Below the pieces are notes generated by a model, which saw only the letters and a list, made by a program, of their open reading frames with translations, was not told the DNA's origin and made no database searches. The position numbers were made by a program, and so were the translations under genes. 64,000 bases of DNA, from the NCBI GenBank assembly GCA_029961685.1, contig JARWKL010000006.1, positions 7,322,748 through 7,386,747 of the forward strand. Reading direction: 5' to 3'. The DNA is from Aristolochia californica (lineage: Eukaryota > Streptophyta > Magnoliopsida > Piperales > Aristolochiaceae). Below are positions 36,001 to 42,033 of this stretch, piece by piece (within the stretch, counting starts at the first letter, position 1; each line of letters starts with the position of its first letter).

Positions 36001-39000
36001 CCTCTTTTAGCAAGTTGCTCATTGGTACTCCCTTTCCTGGACTTGGAAAGCTTATAATAACCGCTTCAACTGTTTCATTCTGTGGGGGCTTTGGAATGAG
36101 CGCAACTGCATGTGTTTTGATGCTAGAAGTAACTGTACAATAAGAGTCACTGATTGTGTGTCAGGCCAGATTTCAGCATGGCTTCTTACCAAGAAGCCCT
36201 TCTCCTCCTTTGTTGGTTCCTCTATTCGCGATAAGTGGAACAACATAGCAAAAATGCGGTTTGGAACTCTTTTCGGGAGATTCTTGAAATTGTCTCTCAA
36301 TTTTCTTGTAGTTGGTCTCACATTCGGAGATCTGCTAACTTAACAGCAGATGTGTTAACCAAGTTGGGAGCAACCCTTCAATCTCTTATTGTTAGGGATT
36401 TGCTCTTCGATTCTTTGTAATTTCTCTGTTAATATATACATCTTTTTTTTTTAAAAAAAAAAAAGAACACTTACTCCTACCTTGCCAATGAGGAGAAATT
36501 AGCTCTTTTACCAACTATATGGCCAAAGGATCATGAAAAGTACAAACCTATATTCTGCCTCTCTCAAACAGATTTTGAAAAGAAAATTAATGAAGAAAAT
36601 AAGGCCTTTGGACTTATTTCTACCATCCAACACAATGAGCAGCAAGCTGTAATTGAGTTCCAGAATAATTTATGCATTCAATATCACACATCCATCACGT
36701 TATTATGTAGAGCATGAAGCTAAAAGTAAGAACTCGAGGTCGAGCTCTTTTGAAAAAAGGTTGATGTAGAATGTGGCTTAGTTGTGGAAAAAGAAAGTCA
36801 TCCAAAACAATTGAAGGTGTGTAAAAGAAGGAAGAACAAAAAGGAAAGAAGAAGACTGAAATACAGTTGTTTCTATCTTTGAAAAAGCCCTATTTCAAGA
36901 AAGTACTCTATTGTAGTACTTTCTGTATAGGGAAAATCAAGATGTTTTTACTTTTAGTAGTTTTCTAGTTTGTCTATAGTCCCAATTAGAAGAGTTTTCT
37001 TTAGGAAAGTCTTTGGTCTCAAATCTTCTTTATTAATAGTCAATTTAGGAAAGTTCCAAAGTTCGTAAGCCCATTATCAGTGGTTTTCATCTAAATTTGT
37101 TGTGAAACTCTTTCTTAGCTTGGCTTCAATATAGAAAGCCAAAATTCAATTGTAATTAGGATGTCTACTCTTAGGAAATGTCCATTGTGGAAAGGATACT
37201 TATTTTGGTAAATTTTTGGATGTTTTAGAGCCTATGAATAGGTGAATCTGCTTTAACTTTGAACAAATTTTTACGATTAATACATGTTTTTGTTTTTGGT
37301 TGCAGGGGCACCATAGGTTCACTTTCCTTTTGCTGAGAATAGTTTCTTGTACGAACTACTGCAAGTTAACAAAAACAGCACCTGAAATTTCACATTCTTC
37401 TTTTCAAACTCTGAAGACCAGACAATCCTTAAAGAGTTGAAAAGCTAGTAGCTGAGTTACTCATACTTCATCCTTGACCGTCAACTTTATTGTTTGAGTC
37501 GTTACAGAGCCTCTAACCAGAACCATAGTCAAGGTTCAGCCAATTCAGCTTTATATTACCCAGTCCAAAATGTAAGGGTTCAGGGTCAGATTGTTTCAAG
37601 CAAACTAACAAAACTTCTACTCATTTAGATAAGGCTAGGTGATTGTGAGAGAGCTCTAAGGCCAAACTCAGCTCAACTCAGCTGCATGTTAACTGTAGCA
37701 ATGAGACTAGTTCCAAGTCATGACAAGTTGTTGGAGCTGCATCAACATCAACACAAGCAAAAAGACAAGTCCCAAGTCATGACAGGTTGTTGGAGCTGCA
37801 TCAACATCAACACTAGCAAAGAGACTAGTCCCAAGTCATGACAAGTTTTTGGGTTGAAGCAAAAGTGCAGAATGTAGACTAAAAATATGAAAAAACATTT
37901 TTTCCAATAATGGCATTTCGATTAGACAGCTGGAGTAAGTCCAAAAATTTAATGTTTTCTTGTTAAATATCTTTAAGAACATAAATTTGAACAGATTCAT
38001 AAGGAACAGCTTCCAGGTTACAAATATCACTGGCAAGTGTATGGTTAAATAATACTCCTTATGTGTTTCAATCTGATGAAAAATCAAGCTTGGCACTTGT
38101 TCAATTCCAGCTTATCATAAAGATGAGAAAAACTTGTTAATCCTGCTGACTATGTTAACATAACAACGCCAAGTGAAACTGCATCAAATTATTCTATTAG
38201 CATGAGGGTGTGAAACTGCTTTAAAAGAACTGAAAATCTAGAAAACTTTGCAAAGAAGATGGGTTAACCATATAAGTTAGCTGCATACTTTTCTACTAGA
38301 GGAGCAATTTTGAGTTCAAGTACACAAGATGCAAGAAAACAGAGACTACATTTCATAATGATGCTAAACTTCAAGAGTTTTTTAATTGTATTGTAACAAT
38401 GCAATGATGTGATAGCAGGACAAAACAAAGAAACTTTCAGCCATAATGATGAATAATTAATATGGCACCTCTTTTTATTGCCTCCTTTTTTGGTGCTATC
38501 ACATGTACATTCACAATTATAAAAGTGATTTAGATAATCATCATTTCTAGCCTAACATATCTTTTAAAACAGAAATAGACAGTAGAACCAAAATAAGATC
38601 AACAACTTCAAGCCAACTACACGTACCTCAGCAGAATTAAGTGACTCAACACCATTTAGGGTCAGAGCACTATCAGAAAGCTTTTGCAGGATTGATGTAC
38701 TCTCACCAAGAGTAACCATTCTCGCACCCATTGCCAATTTTCCACCCTCAAAATCAGTAATGACACCATGTGGCCAAACACCATTAGCTTCCCTTTGATT
38801 AGAAATTTCATTAACCCTTGTATTCTCAACTGGAATTGAATAATCAGACACTTCCACATCCATTGATAGAAATACATTCTTCTCACCGGTGTCCTCACAT
38901 CTTGTTGAACTTTTCATGCTATCCTGATCATCATGCAAGCCTTTTGCGATCCAAATGGACTTGGTTTGACTAATGTCATCCTCATCTTCAGAACGCCCAA

Positions 39001-41687
39001 CCTGTGATACTAACACAAGCATCAAAAAATCCATTATCTAACACAAATCAAATCCTACACTACAGAATAAGGCACCAAATACCTCTGGTGCCGGGGAAGG
39101 GACCAAAAGATTTGCCCCAGTATTCTTCTCCAGCATTGCACTAGTAAAACCAGGGGGGATCAGAGGTCTGGCTGCTGTTGCTTGGGTGGGCAAAGAACAT
39201 TTCATAGACTCATTTTCAAAAACAGGTTCAACATGAGTGTCCTCTGATTTATTCAAGTTACTGTTCCAAGAGATGTTCTCAGCTTCAGAACTTTCCAACA
39301 GTACACCAATATCAGTGCCAATCTGATCTTTATGCTTGTCTGTACCATGTTTTGGTTTCTCCTGTAGTGCTGTCCGTTGCTCCTTTCTCATCAATTCAAA
39401 TGAAGCTACAAAAAAACAATAATTAATCATGACACTAAGCAATAACAAGTTGCCCATAGTCCAAAAAATAAATATTGAAACACCAATAAGAAAAGGGAAA
39501 AAAAGAAGAAAAAAGGGAGAACCATGAAGAAGAAAATGAAGAAGAAGCAAACCTCTTCGTTTTTTTTCCTCTTCTGCCCTATCCTCACTAGAGCATTCAG
39601 AAGGGCCAAATGTTTCATCATTAAACATGTCAGTGTTAGCTCTTCGTATGTAGGGCAGCACCTGGAAAGAACAAGAGAGAAGAGAAGTTGACAATATAAA
39701 TACAGGGATAGAAATCATCATGGCTGCAAGGAAAAATAAAAGAACACGTAAGAAGGTCCTCAAGGTAGGGCAGAGAAAAACCTTATAAGGGCGTGGGGGT
39801 TGATAAGGTTCGGAACTCCTGTTCAGAGGGTAATGACCATTTCCTCGAATCCTTGGAGCAATGGAACCTCCAGTACTATATCCAGATGATCTTGGAAAAG
39901 CACCACTTCCCAGAAGCCCATCATGCTCTGGAATTTGCCACAACCTTTGGGATTTTCCATAAAGTTGTCCAGTATCTGCAAGGTAGAAAAGAATTAATCA
40001 AAGTCCCTAAACCAATTCATTAGTATATTAGGAAAGATTTACTCCTTTTCTTCATTAACAGGGAAGCTGGGACTTTAACATGCATTGTACATGACGAGGC
40101 AAAGTTCCTTACCATTGAGCTACAGTCCCAACTCAAATACATCTAACAGCAGAAAACAATTAGGTAGTATGAGATTCAGTACTACAGGGGAAAAACATGT
40201 AAAAAATAAAATGAATAATGCAGTGGTCAATGCTCCACCGAGCAAGACCCTATGTAGCCATGTACCAGGTGAGAAGAATGGATATCCTATTAAACATTCC
40301 TAGAGTCTGCTCTCCCAAAAGAAAAAACATACCTAGAGTCCAAACAGATAAAAAAAAACCCTTTGAAGTAGGTCAGCAAGCCAGGTTCAGTTGTGAAAAG
40401 GTTTAATATTTCACATTCAAGCTTTCACAACTCATTAAGATTATCTTTTTCAAAAAAAAAAAAACAACTTATTAAGATTTTAGGGTCAAACAGTAGACCT
40501 TTTTATGCTCTTGATTATTACTAATGCTTTAAATTGTATACAAACTAAACAGCTATTGGAATAGTTTGAACTCACCTTGCCTTACCACTCAGGAAACATT
40601 AATAATGTTTGAAACATGTAAAAGAGCAAAAGAGAATTAGAAAGATGCATTTTAAAAATCGATACCTTTATGAACTCTTTTATGAAAAAATTGTAACCAT
40701 ATGTTGCTCTCATCTTTTTGTTAACTTGACCAGGGTGGTCTGACCGTAATGAGCTTAAAATTAAATGAGGCATGTGTAGAAGATGATTTTAACTTTTCAT
40801 TGAAGTCATCGCTAAAAAATAAAGACATAAGCTTTTCAAAACAAAAAAAATATTAAAAAGAAAAGAAAAGGCCACCTAGCTTCCAATAAAATAGACGTAT
40901 GCCTTCAGGCAACCATATCCAATTTGCATTCAGATTGAGCATATTAGTTTTCAGTGTAACAGAGGTATATTATGAAGTCATCACTAAAAAGAACTATGTC
41001 AGAAAGTAGTTCCACAAAACAATTTCATGAACAATATAATGAAAGAGCACATTGTTTTTCTATTTCACTTGGCCTAGGAGGAGACATGAATGCACACCTG
41101 ATTCCCGATCGGATGGGAAATCCCCATCTCTGTCATTTGAACCAGAAGAGCGAGCATCCCACCTTCCTTGGCTTCCTTGAGAATAGTTATTTGGTGGGGA
41201 CGAACCATACTCACTGCACTTTGAACTTTGTAAAGATAAGCATCCCGGTACTCTCTGCCACTCAGGAATATTATAGGAAGTATCCTCAAATTCACTGCTT
41301 CAATTGAAAATTGAAGTAACTTAGTGACCAAGCCTAATGCAAAAGTGTAAACTACCAAATTTGAAGATTTTAGAACTCAGTGATACCTCAATATTGATGT
41401 GTCAAATCCAGAAGGCAGCTTCTTGCAGATATCTAGATCACTAAAAGATATGAGGAACTCTCTTGTATAGGAAATCTTTATCTGCCTGAAATCCATTTGA
41501 AGAACATAACTAGTTTCGTTTTTTTAAAAGCTTGAAGAACATAAATATGCTATTAAAAGAGATAAAATGTATGTATTTCAAGAGATAAGAGACAAGAGTG
41601 AGAGTCTGGAAGTAGTTACTTAATAGGATGGTTTTTGCTTTCAATAGGAGACACAATGAAGCACTGATCTTCAACTTCTGAGCTCAT
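8412..41687 (-). CDS. CBE1: CBE1-like eIF4E-binding protein, 10 coding exons, 991 aa
   Basis: Joining 41687-41620, 41485-41387, 41294-41098, 39975-39782, 39661-39553, 39405-39083, 39001-38627, 11719-11641, 11542-10157 and 8557-8412 gives 2,976 nt, one open frame, with GT..AG at all nine introns and every junction in phase. The product has an N-terminal YTREFLI (residues 29-35), which fits the Y-x4-L-hydrophobic motif that contacts the dorsal face of eIF4E, then conserved-looking blocks ([16 protein letters not shown]-like [41 protein letters not shown]), two LLSLxxKGA motifs (497-506, 599-607), a Pro/His-rich zone and the C-terminus ELDMGFRYR. From memory this is the plant CBE1 family, mRNA cap-complex proteins in the cytoplasm with a role in translation or mRNA turnover. 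The family call is recall plus motif; the gene structure is read directly. The 26.9-kb intron between exons 7 and 8 of this list is exceptional. Confidence 0.88.
8558..10156 (-). other. Last intron of the CBE1-like gene
   Basis: A 1.6-kb intron with ordinary AT-rich sequence. Short open frames here have no recognisable motifs. No transposon ends were recognised. Confidence 0.75.
10157..11542 (-). CDS. CBE1: CBE1-like coding exon 9 (large exon)
   Basis: Acceptor TTGCTTCAG rather than the earlier ACACAG, because only the former keeps the frame open; donor GTACCAG-GTAAAT. This 1,386-nt exon encodes residues 482-943: two LLSLxxKGA motifs, [33 protein letters not shown], and a C-terminal Pro/His/Gln-rich low-complexity zone (about residues 830-940). 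The open frame extends past the donor into the intron, which is why it looks longer in an unspliced translation. Confidence 0.92.
11641..11719 (-). CDS. CBE1: CBE1-like coding exon 8 (acceptor side of giant intron)
   Basis: Acceptor ACTGCAG, donor GAAG-GTAATA. It encodes [20 protein letters not shown] then HLFLDE; the split last codon completes as Glu with the next exon. It is the only exon-like stretch found between 11542 and 38627 that continues the frame on both sides. Confidence 0.85.
12232..12251. repeat. (TATC)n microsatellite
   Basis: Five consecutive TATC units in intronic sequence. The surrounding 11720-12683 shows no other feature. Confidence 0.9.
12684..13735 (-). mobile_element. 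5'-truncated LINE (zinc finger and RNase H end)
   Basis: On the minus strand the sequence reads zf-RVT remnant [18 protein letters not shown] near 13570-13520, then [18 protein letters not shown], then an RNase H domain ([39 protein letters not shown]), and finishes with a poly(A) tail seen as a T tract at 12680-12704 on the plus strand. The 5' part (endonuclease and RT) is missing, the usual outcome of incomplete target-primed reverse transcription. The longest frame (13516-12869, 215 aa) is not intact. It resembles the LINE fragment at 24.5-25.3 kb. Confidence 0.9.
13760..14102 (+). mobile_element. LTR end with primer-binding site
   Basis: A pyrimidine-rich tail ends AATTCAACA at 14090 and is followed at once by TGATATCAGAGC (14091-14102), one base off the usual initiator-Met tRNA primer site. 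This marks the inner end of a plus-strand 5' LTR. Its outer end is not sharp, and no coding region of the same orientation follows before 14.8 kb. Confidence 0.65.
14103..14812. other. Probable internal leader of the LTR element at 14.09 kb
   Basis: No frame or motif is recognised; position directly after a primer site suggests retrotransposon leader sequence. Confidence 0.4.
14813..15643 (-). pseudogene. Gypsy gag (element A), frameshifted
   Basis: Three overlapping minus-strand frames together read a gypsy gag: an N-terminal piece with [18 protein letters not shown] (15643-15437), a middle piece with [18 protein letters not shown] (15314-15036) and a C-terminal piece with the zinc knuckle [14 protein letters not shown] (C-x2-C-x4-H-x4-C) near 15060-15020, followed by an acidic EEQEEQE run. 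Gag packages element RNA. Frame changes between pieces and loss of most of the central capsid region show it is dead. Confidence 0.85.
16051..16130. repeat. 39-bp tandem duplication in element A leader
   Basis: GGTAGCCTC, a T tract and AACCCCCTTTGTG occur twice in a row, shifted by about 39 bp, on the plus strand. Confidence 0.85.
16193..16256. repeat. AAGCTTCT palindromic cluster
   Basis: A near-perfect 40-bp palindrome is centred on AAAAGCTTTT, with one mismatch between its arms, and AGAAGCTTCT-type words recur on both sides. It lies in the leader of gypsy element A. Confidence 0.8.
16680..17072 (-). mobile_element. LTR of gypsy element A
   Basis: On the minus strand it starts TGTTGTGG, includes TAGGGTTTTTGTTTTCTATTT and ends in a CTTCTTCC-rich tract and TGCAACAACACACC shortly before the primer site at 16672. 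It matches the 3' LTR of element B (22351-22685) by eye across GTCCTTAG, AGGGTTTTT and the terminal TACTGCAACAGCA-like block. Confidence 0.8.
17256..19686. other. Leader of gypsy element B with an extra AT-rich block
   Basis: 19213-19686 matches the leader of element A. The part between about 17.9 and 19.1 kb has no counterpart in A and is strongly AT-rich from 18.37 kb, suggesting an insertion. The plus-strand frames in 17133-17832 are low-complexity Pro/Ser/His frames from the C-rich leader and are not taken as genes. Confidence 0.55.
18270..18300. repeat. Perfect 31-bp palindrome
   Basis: TTTAATTTTTCCTAA, one G, then its exact reverse complement. It lies in the element B leader, at the start of the AT-rich block. 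Confidence 0.9.
19687..20350 (+). pseudogene. Gypsy gag (element B), broken
   Basis: The first frame (19687-19977) has [20 protein letters not shown] and [12 protein letters not shown], matching element A gag. After a frame change a capsid segment can be read at about 20150-20340: [20 protein letters not shown] then [15 protein letters not shown], typical of the retrotransposon gag domain. No zinc knuckle follows because the element is deleted here. Stops and shifts make it non-functional. Confidence 0.85.
20440..20800 (+). pseudogene. Gypsy RNase H end (element B)
   Basis: Reads [20 protein letters not shown], a stop, then [19 protein letters not shown] and [15 protein letters not shown], the end of a gypsy RNase H domain. 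The start of RNase H and all of RT are gone. Confidence 0.85.
20801..21920 (+). pseudogene. Gypsy integrase (element B)
   Basis: Zinc region [13 protein letters not shown] near 21023, catalytic core [13 protein letters not shown] then [20 protein letters not shown] and a [12 protein letters not shown] stretch near 21395, and the C-terminal tail [20 protein letters not shown] then [19 protein letters not shown] (21605-21922). Frame changes occur near 21060, 21320 and 21600. The aspartate in NIDF is kept; the second acidic region is disrupted. Confidence 0.87.
22351..22685 (+). mobile_element. 3' LTR of gypsy element B
   Basis: Starts TGTTGTGTTGG and ends in TACTGCAACAGCATCATCG, parallel to the LTR of element A and to the clipped 5' LTR of B. 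The end point is approximate. Confidence 0.75.
22720..24248 (-). pseudogene. Gypsy element C (minus): protease-RT part
   Basis: On the minus strand 23496-23293 reads [20 protein letters not shown] and [20 protein letters not shown], and 23300-23097 reads [20 protein letters not shown] then [13 protein letters not shown], where relatives have VYFDDILIYS; the catalytic aspartates are damaged. This is the first half of a gypsy RT. To its right (23.6-24.24 kb) is degenerate protease-linker sequence. The element is interrupted at 24249 by a non-autonomous LTR element and resumes at 27612. Confidence 0.8.
24249..25380 (+). mobile_element. 5' LTR of E1, split by a LINE
   Basis: Starts TGTTAAAGAGAAGATATGG, shares TTATCTTTAAGTGTTAGAC and TGTAATTGGGA with the 3' LTR, is interrupted after ATAGGGGTTCATG at 24520, resumes with GTATGGGCTCATGTACTCAG at about 25314, and ends AAATGCACA at 25380. 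Confidence 0.87.
24521..25311 (+). mobile_element. 5'-truncated LINE (RNase H end) in the E1 LTR
   Basis: Contains [20 protein letters not shown], then an RNase H domain ([24 protein letters not shown] in another frame, [32 protein letters not shown]) and ends in poly(A) at 25300-25310. Flanks ATAGGGGTTCATG and GTATGGGCTCATG look like a worn 13-bp target duplication. Frame changes near 24890 and 25060. It is related to the LINE at 12.7-13.7 kb. Confidence 0.88.
25381..27289 (+). other. Interior of E1, no recognised genes
   Basis: The sequence after the primer site has short frames only. A 113-codon frame (25612-25953) has weak resemblance to a frame at 51185-51376 in the sister element (shared QPI, LS, EGDIDI or REIDI), so a decayed small protein or simply homologous DNA is possible. 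It also holds a 35-base G run. Confidence 0.5.
27055..27089. repeat. Uninterrupted poly(G) run of 35 bases
   Basis: Thirty-five consecutive G residues follow CCCCAACTTGA in the E1 interior. ATCCCCAACTTGAGGGG occurs just before as a second partial copy, so the run grew from a polypurine-like TTGAGGGG motif. Confidence 0.97.
27290..27611 (+). mobile_element. 3' LTR of E1
   Basis: Begins TTTTGAAGAGAAGATATGG after a polypurine tract and ends AATTCAACA. A TATA-like box ATCATAAATAGG lies at about 27540. It aligns with the split 5' LTR. Confidence 0.85.
27612..28250 (-). pseudogene. Gypsy element C: gag zinc-knuckle part
   Basis: On the minus strand about 27860-27800 reads [20 protein letters not shown], a C-x2-C-x4-H-x4-C zinc knuckle at the end of gypsy gag, followed leftwards by the spacer to protease. 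Upstream gag (27.9-28.25 kb) is degenerate. It is the continuation of element C across the E1 insertion. Confidence 0.8.
28260..28515 (+). pseudogene. LINE endonuclease fragment
   Basis: The plus strand reads [20 protein letters not shown] then [12 protein letters not shown], the pattern before and at the catalytic GDFN motif of a LINE APE endonuclease, followed by stops. No other LINE part is attached, so it is an isolated scrap between two gypsy pieces. Confidence 0.65.
28520..29025 (+). pseudogene. Gypsy element D (plus): gag end and protease
   Basis: Starts with the end of a zinc knuckle region (CPQARQQLL at about 28545, close to that of element C but on the other strand), continues through [19 protein letters not shown] and the protease-like [17 protein letters not shown] and [15 protein letters not shown] at about 28980-29020. 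LLGRPWQ-DR is the classic end of a gypsy protease. Stops are present. The reading resumes at 36464 after the LINE. Confidence 0.8.
29085..30200. repeat. 558-bp tandem duplication at the LINE 5' end
   Basis: 29085-29642 and 29643-30200 are two copies shifted by 558 bp; both run from ATTCCAGTTTCGCCCCTTCT to TTTTCGGATCCTCCTT. Differences are scattered substitutions, roughly 95% identity by eye. The long minus-strand frames here are opposite-strand shadows. Confidence 0.93.
30400..32660 (+). pseudogene. LINE ORF1 (DUF4283-like), broken
   Basis: Frames at 30586-30909 and 30621-30977 carry a DUF4283-like nucleic-acid-binding segment ([20 protein letters not shown] then [19 protein letters not shown]), the usual ORF1 domain of plant L1 elements, which binds the LINE RNA. 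Downstream comes a Pro/Ser-rich region with three tandem repeats and poly(C) tracts, then a final piece up to 32678 that overlaps the start of ORF2. There is no zinc knuckle that I can identify. The many frame changes, several at homopolymer C runs, break the protein. Confidence 0.75.
31665..32212. repeat. Three ~175-bp tandem repeats joined by poly(C) tracts
   Basis: Units start at 31683, 31862 and 32035 (shifts of 179 and 173 bp), each with CTCATCTGAGAGGTCAC, GGAGAGGAACGGAAATATCA and CGATTGGCATACCCAACTC or close variants. Runs of about 12-18 C precede each unit and account for most of the length differences. The block sits in LINE ORF1. Confidence 0.93.
32653..33560 (+). pseudogene. LINE ORF2 endonuclease domain
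   Basis: APE-type endonuclease, which nicks the target DNA to prime reverse transcription. Motifs in order: [11 protein letters not shown] (32655), ILQETKCQE (about 32752), GGVYGRQD (32968), FAGDFNTI (about 33065, other frame), [11 protein letters not shown] (33243) and [10 protein letters not shown] (33318), the last holding the catalytic Asp-His pair. A stop at 32872 and frame changes near 33060 and 33240 interrupt it. Confidence 0.9.
33594..34949 (+). pseudogene. LINE ORF2 reverse transcriptase domain
   Basis: Non-LTR RT that copies LINE RNA at the nicked target. Visible: [85 protein letters not shown] (after a frame change near 34520), [10 protein letters not shown] (34672-34701) with the catalytic YVDD, and YLGLPL. 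Stops at 34176 and frameshifts near 34520 and 34580 break it. Confidence 0.92.
34950..36420 (+). pseudogene. LINE ORF2 C-terminal part with zf-RVT
   Basis: After [22 protein letters not shown] then [18 protein letters not shown] (35044-35238) leads to the zf-RVT region: [20 protein letters not shown] then [18 protein letters not shown] (35874-35930), a C-x2-C-x7-H-x4-C zinc motif. The end (36300-36420) reads [20 protein letters not shown], the tail of an RNase H-like domain. Stops and shifts near 35240 and 36143 are present. Confidence 0.87.
36464..36762 (+). pseudogene. Gypsy element D: protease end and C-terminal scrap
   Basis: Directly after the LINE tail the frame reads [17 protein letters not shown] and [16 protein letters not shown], what normally follows LLGRPWQ-DR in gypsy polyproteins. 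At about 36720 [12 protein letters not shown] resembles the end of a gypsy polyprotein, so RT, RNase H and integrase are deleted between them. Confidence 0.7.
36763..37306 (+). mobile_element. Probable 3' LTR of gypsy element D
   Basis: Follows a purine tract (GAAAAAAGG) after the polyprotein end, starts TGATGTAGAATGTGG and may end at TTGCA near 37306. It has no coding frame. The end points are inferred from TG..CA only. Confidence 0.5.
37703..37857. repeat. 59-bp tandem repeat, about 2.6 copies
   Basis: CCAAGTCATGACA occurs at 37713, 37772 and 37831, a shift of 59 bp each time, with GTTGGAGCTGCATCAACATC shared by the first two units. It lies in the giant intron near its donor side. Confidence 0.93.
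37858..38626. other. Intron sequence, no recognised feature
   Basis: AT-rich intronic DNA next to the exon ending at 38627; the minus-strand frame 38096-37836 has no recognisable motif. Confidence 0.6.
38627..39001 (-). CDS. CBE1: CBE1-like coding exon 7 (donor side of giant intron)
   Basis: Acceptor ATCACAG, donor TGCTGAG-GTACGT. It encodes [20 protein letters not shown] through [14 protein letters not shown], 125 residues, in phase 0. The next exon in frame is 26.9 kb away. Confidence 0.9.
39083..39405 (-). CDS. CBE1: CBE1-like coding exon 6
   Basis: Acceptor TTTGTAG, donor CAGAG-GTATTT. It starts [19 protein letters not shown] and ends [20 protein letters not shown] plus a short Pro-rich tail. 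The frame is open throughout. Confidence 0.9.
39553..39661 (-). CDS. CBE1: CBE1-like coding exon 5
   Basis: Acceptor TTTCCAG, donor AGAG-GTTTGC. It encodes [19 protein letters not shown] and [17 protein letters not shown], an acidic then basic segment. Confidence 0.9.
39782..39975 (-). CDS. CBE1: CBE1-like coding exon 4
   Basis: Acceptor CTTGCAG, donor TATAAG-GTTTTT. It encodes [20 protein letters not shown], a Gly/Ser-rich segment and [12 protein letters not shown], ending on a whole codon. Confidence 0.9.
39976..41097 (-). other. Intron between coding exons 3 and 4
   Basis: A 1.1-kb intron without recognised elements; it is bounded by the donor TCAG-GTGTGC and the acceptor CTTGCAG. Confidence 0.8.
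41098..41294 (-). CDS. CBE1: CBE1-like coding exon 3
   Basis: Acceptor GAAGCAG, donor TCAG-GTGTGC. It encodes [18 protein letters not shown] followed by a Ser/Gly-rich stretch ending [14 protein letters not shown]. The plus-strand open frame over this region is only a shadow. Confidence 0.88.
41387..41485 (-). CDS. CBE1: CBE1-like coding exon 2 (eIF4E-binding motif)
   Basis: Acceptor TTTCAG before 41485; donor after TTGAG, GTATCA. It encodes [19 protein letters not shown] and [20 protein letters not shown] is the eIF4E-binding consensus. Confidence 0.88.
41620..41687 (-). CDS. CBE1: CBE1-like coding exon 1 (start codon)
   Basis: ATG at 41687-41685 opens [20 protein letters not shown] and the exon ends in ATTAA before GTAACT, phase 2. 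The next exon supplies the G that completes Lys23. This start is chosen because it is the first Met in frame with the eIF4E motif and lies a short distance behind a plausible acceptor at 41733. Confidence 0.85.
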
Positions 41688-42033
41688 TCCAAAACACTCT
41701 AACTTGTTAACTAAAAGTTAGCTTTTTATTGACTGCGAGGATGAGACAGCAGGCGCTCCCTGGTTCCAATTGCAAAAAGTCAAAACCATTAAACAGCTTG
41801 ACAAAAGCCAATAGGTTAAAGTACGAGCAATTTGAACTGCAATCTCAAACGTAATGATTAATATATAAAAGTGAATCAACCACAAAGCTTAAACCGGTTT
41901 CTTAACTTCACAAGCTTGCAAAGGAGCCTAAGAACACCAAACAGTCAATGTGTGCTTTTTTACTAAATCCACTCCACTTTCTTCATTTATCGTCCAAAGG
42001 TATTCACGTCCAAATAATCACAAAATGCATCCA

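Larger units (their letters stand above)
29030..36463 (+). mobile_element. Near full-length LINE (L1-type) inserted in gypsy D
   Basis: A 5' region with a duplicated 558-bp block, an ORF1 region (to about 32660), ORF2 with endonuclease, reverse transcriptase and zinc finger (32653-36420) and a 3' A-rich tail (36453-36463) are in order, about 7.4 kb. The flanks are the two parts of one gypsy protease region (LLGRPWQHDRE to the left, [17 protein letters not shown] to the right), which shows that the LINE landed there. Stops and frameshifts in both ORFs make it inactive. A clear target duplication was not found. Confidence 0.9.
11720..38626 (-). other. Giant 26.9-kb intron filled with nested transposons
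   Basis: Bounded by donor TGCTGAG-GTACGT at the right and acceptor ACTGCAG at the left, joining two phase-0 codons. It holds at least two truncated LINEs, one near full-length LINE, four gypsy remnants, a non-autonomous LTR element and several tandem repeats, listed separately. The stretches 11720-12683 and 37307-38626 look like original intron sequence. Confidence 0.85.
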
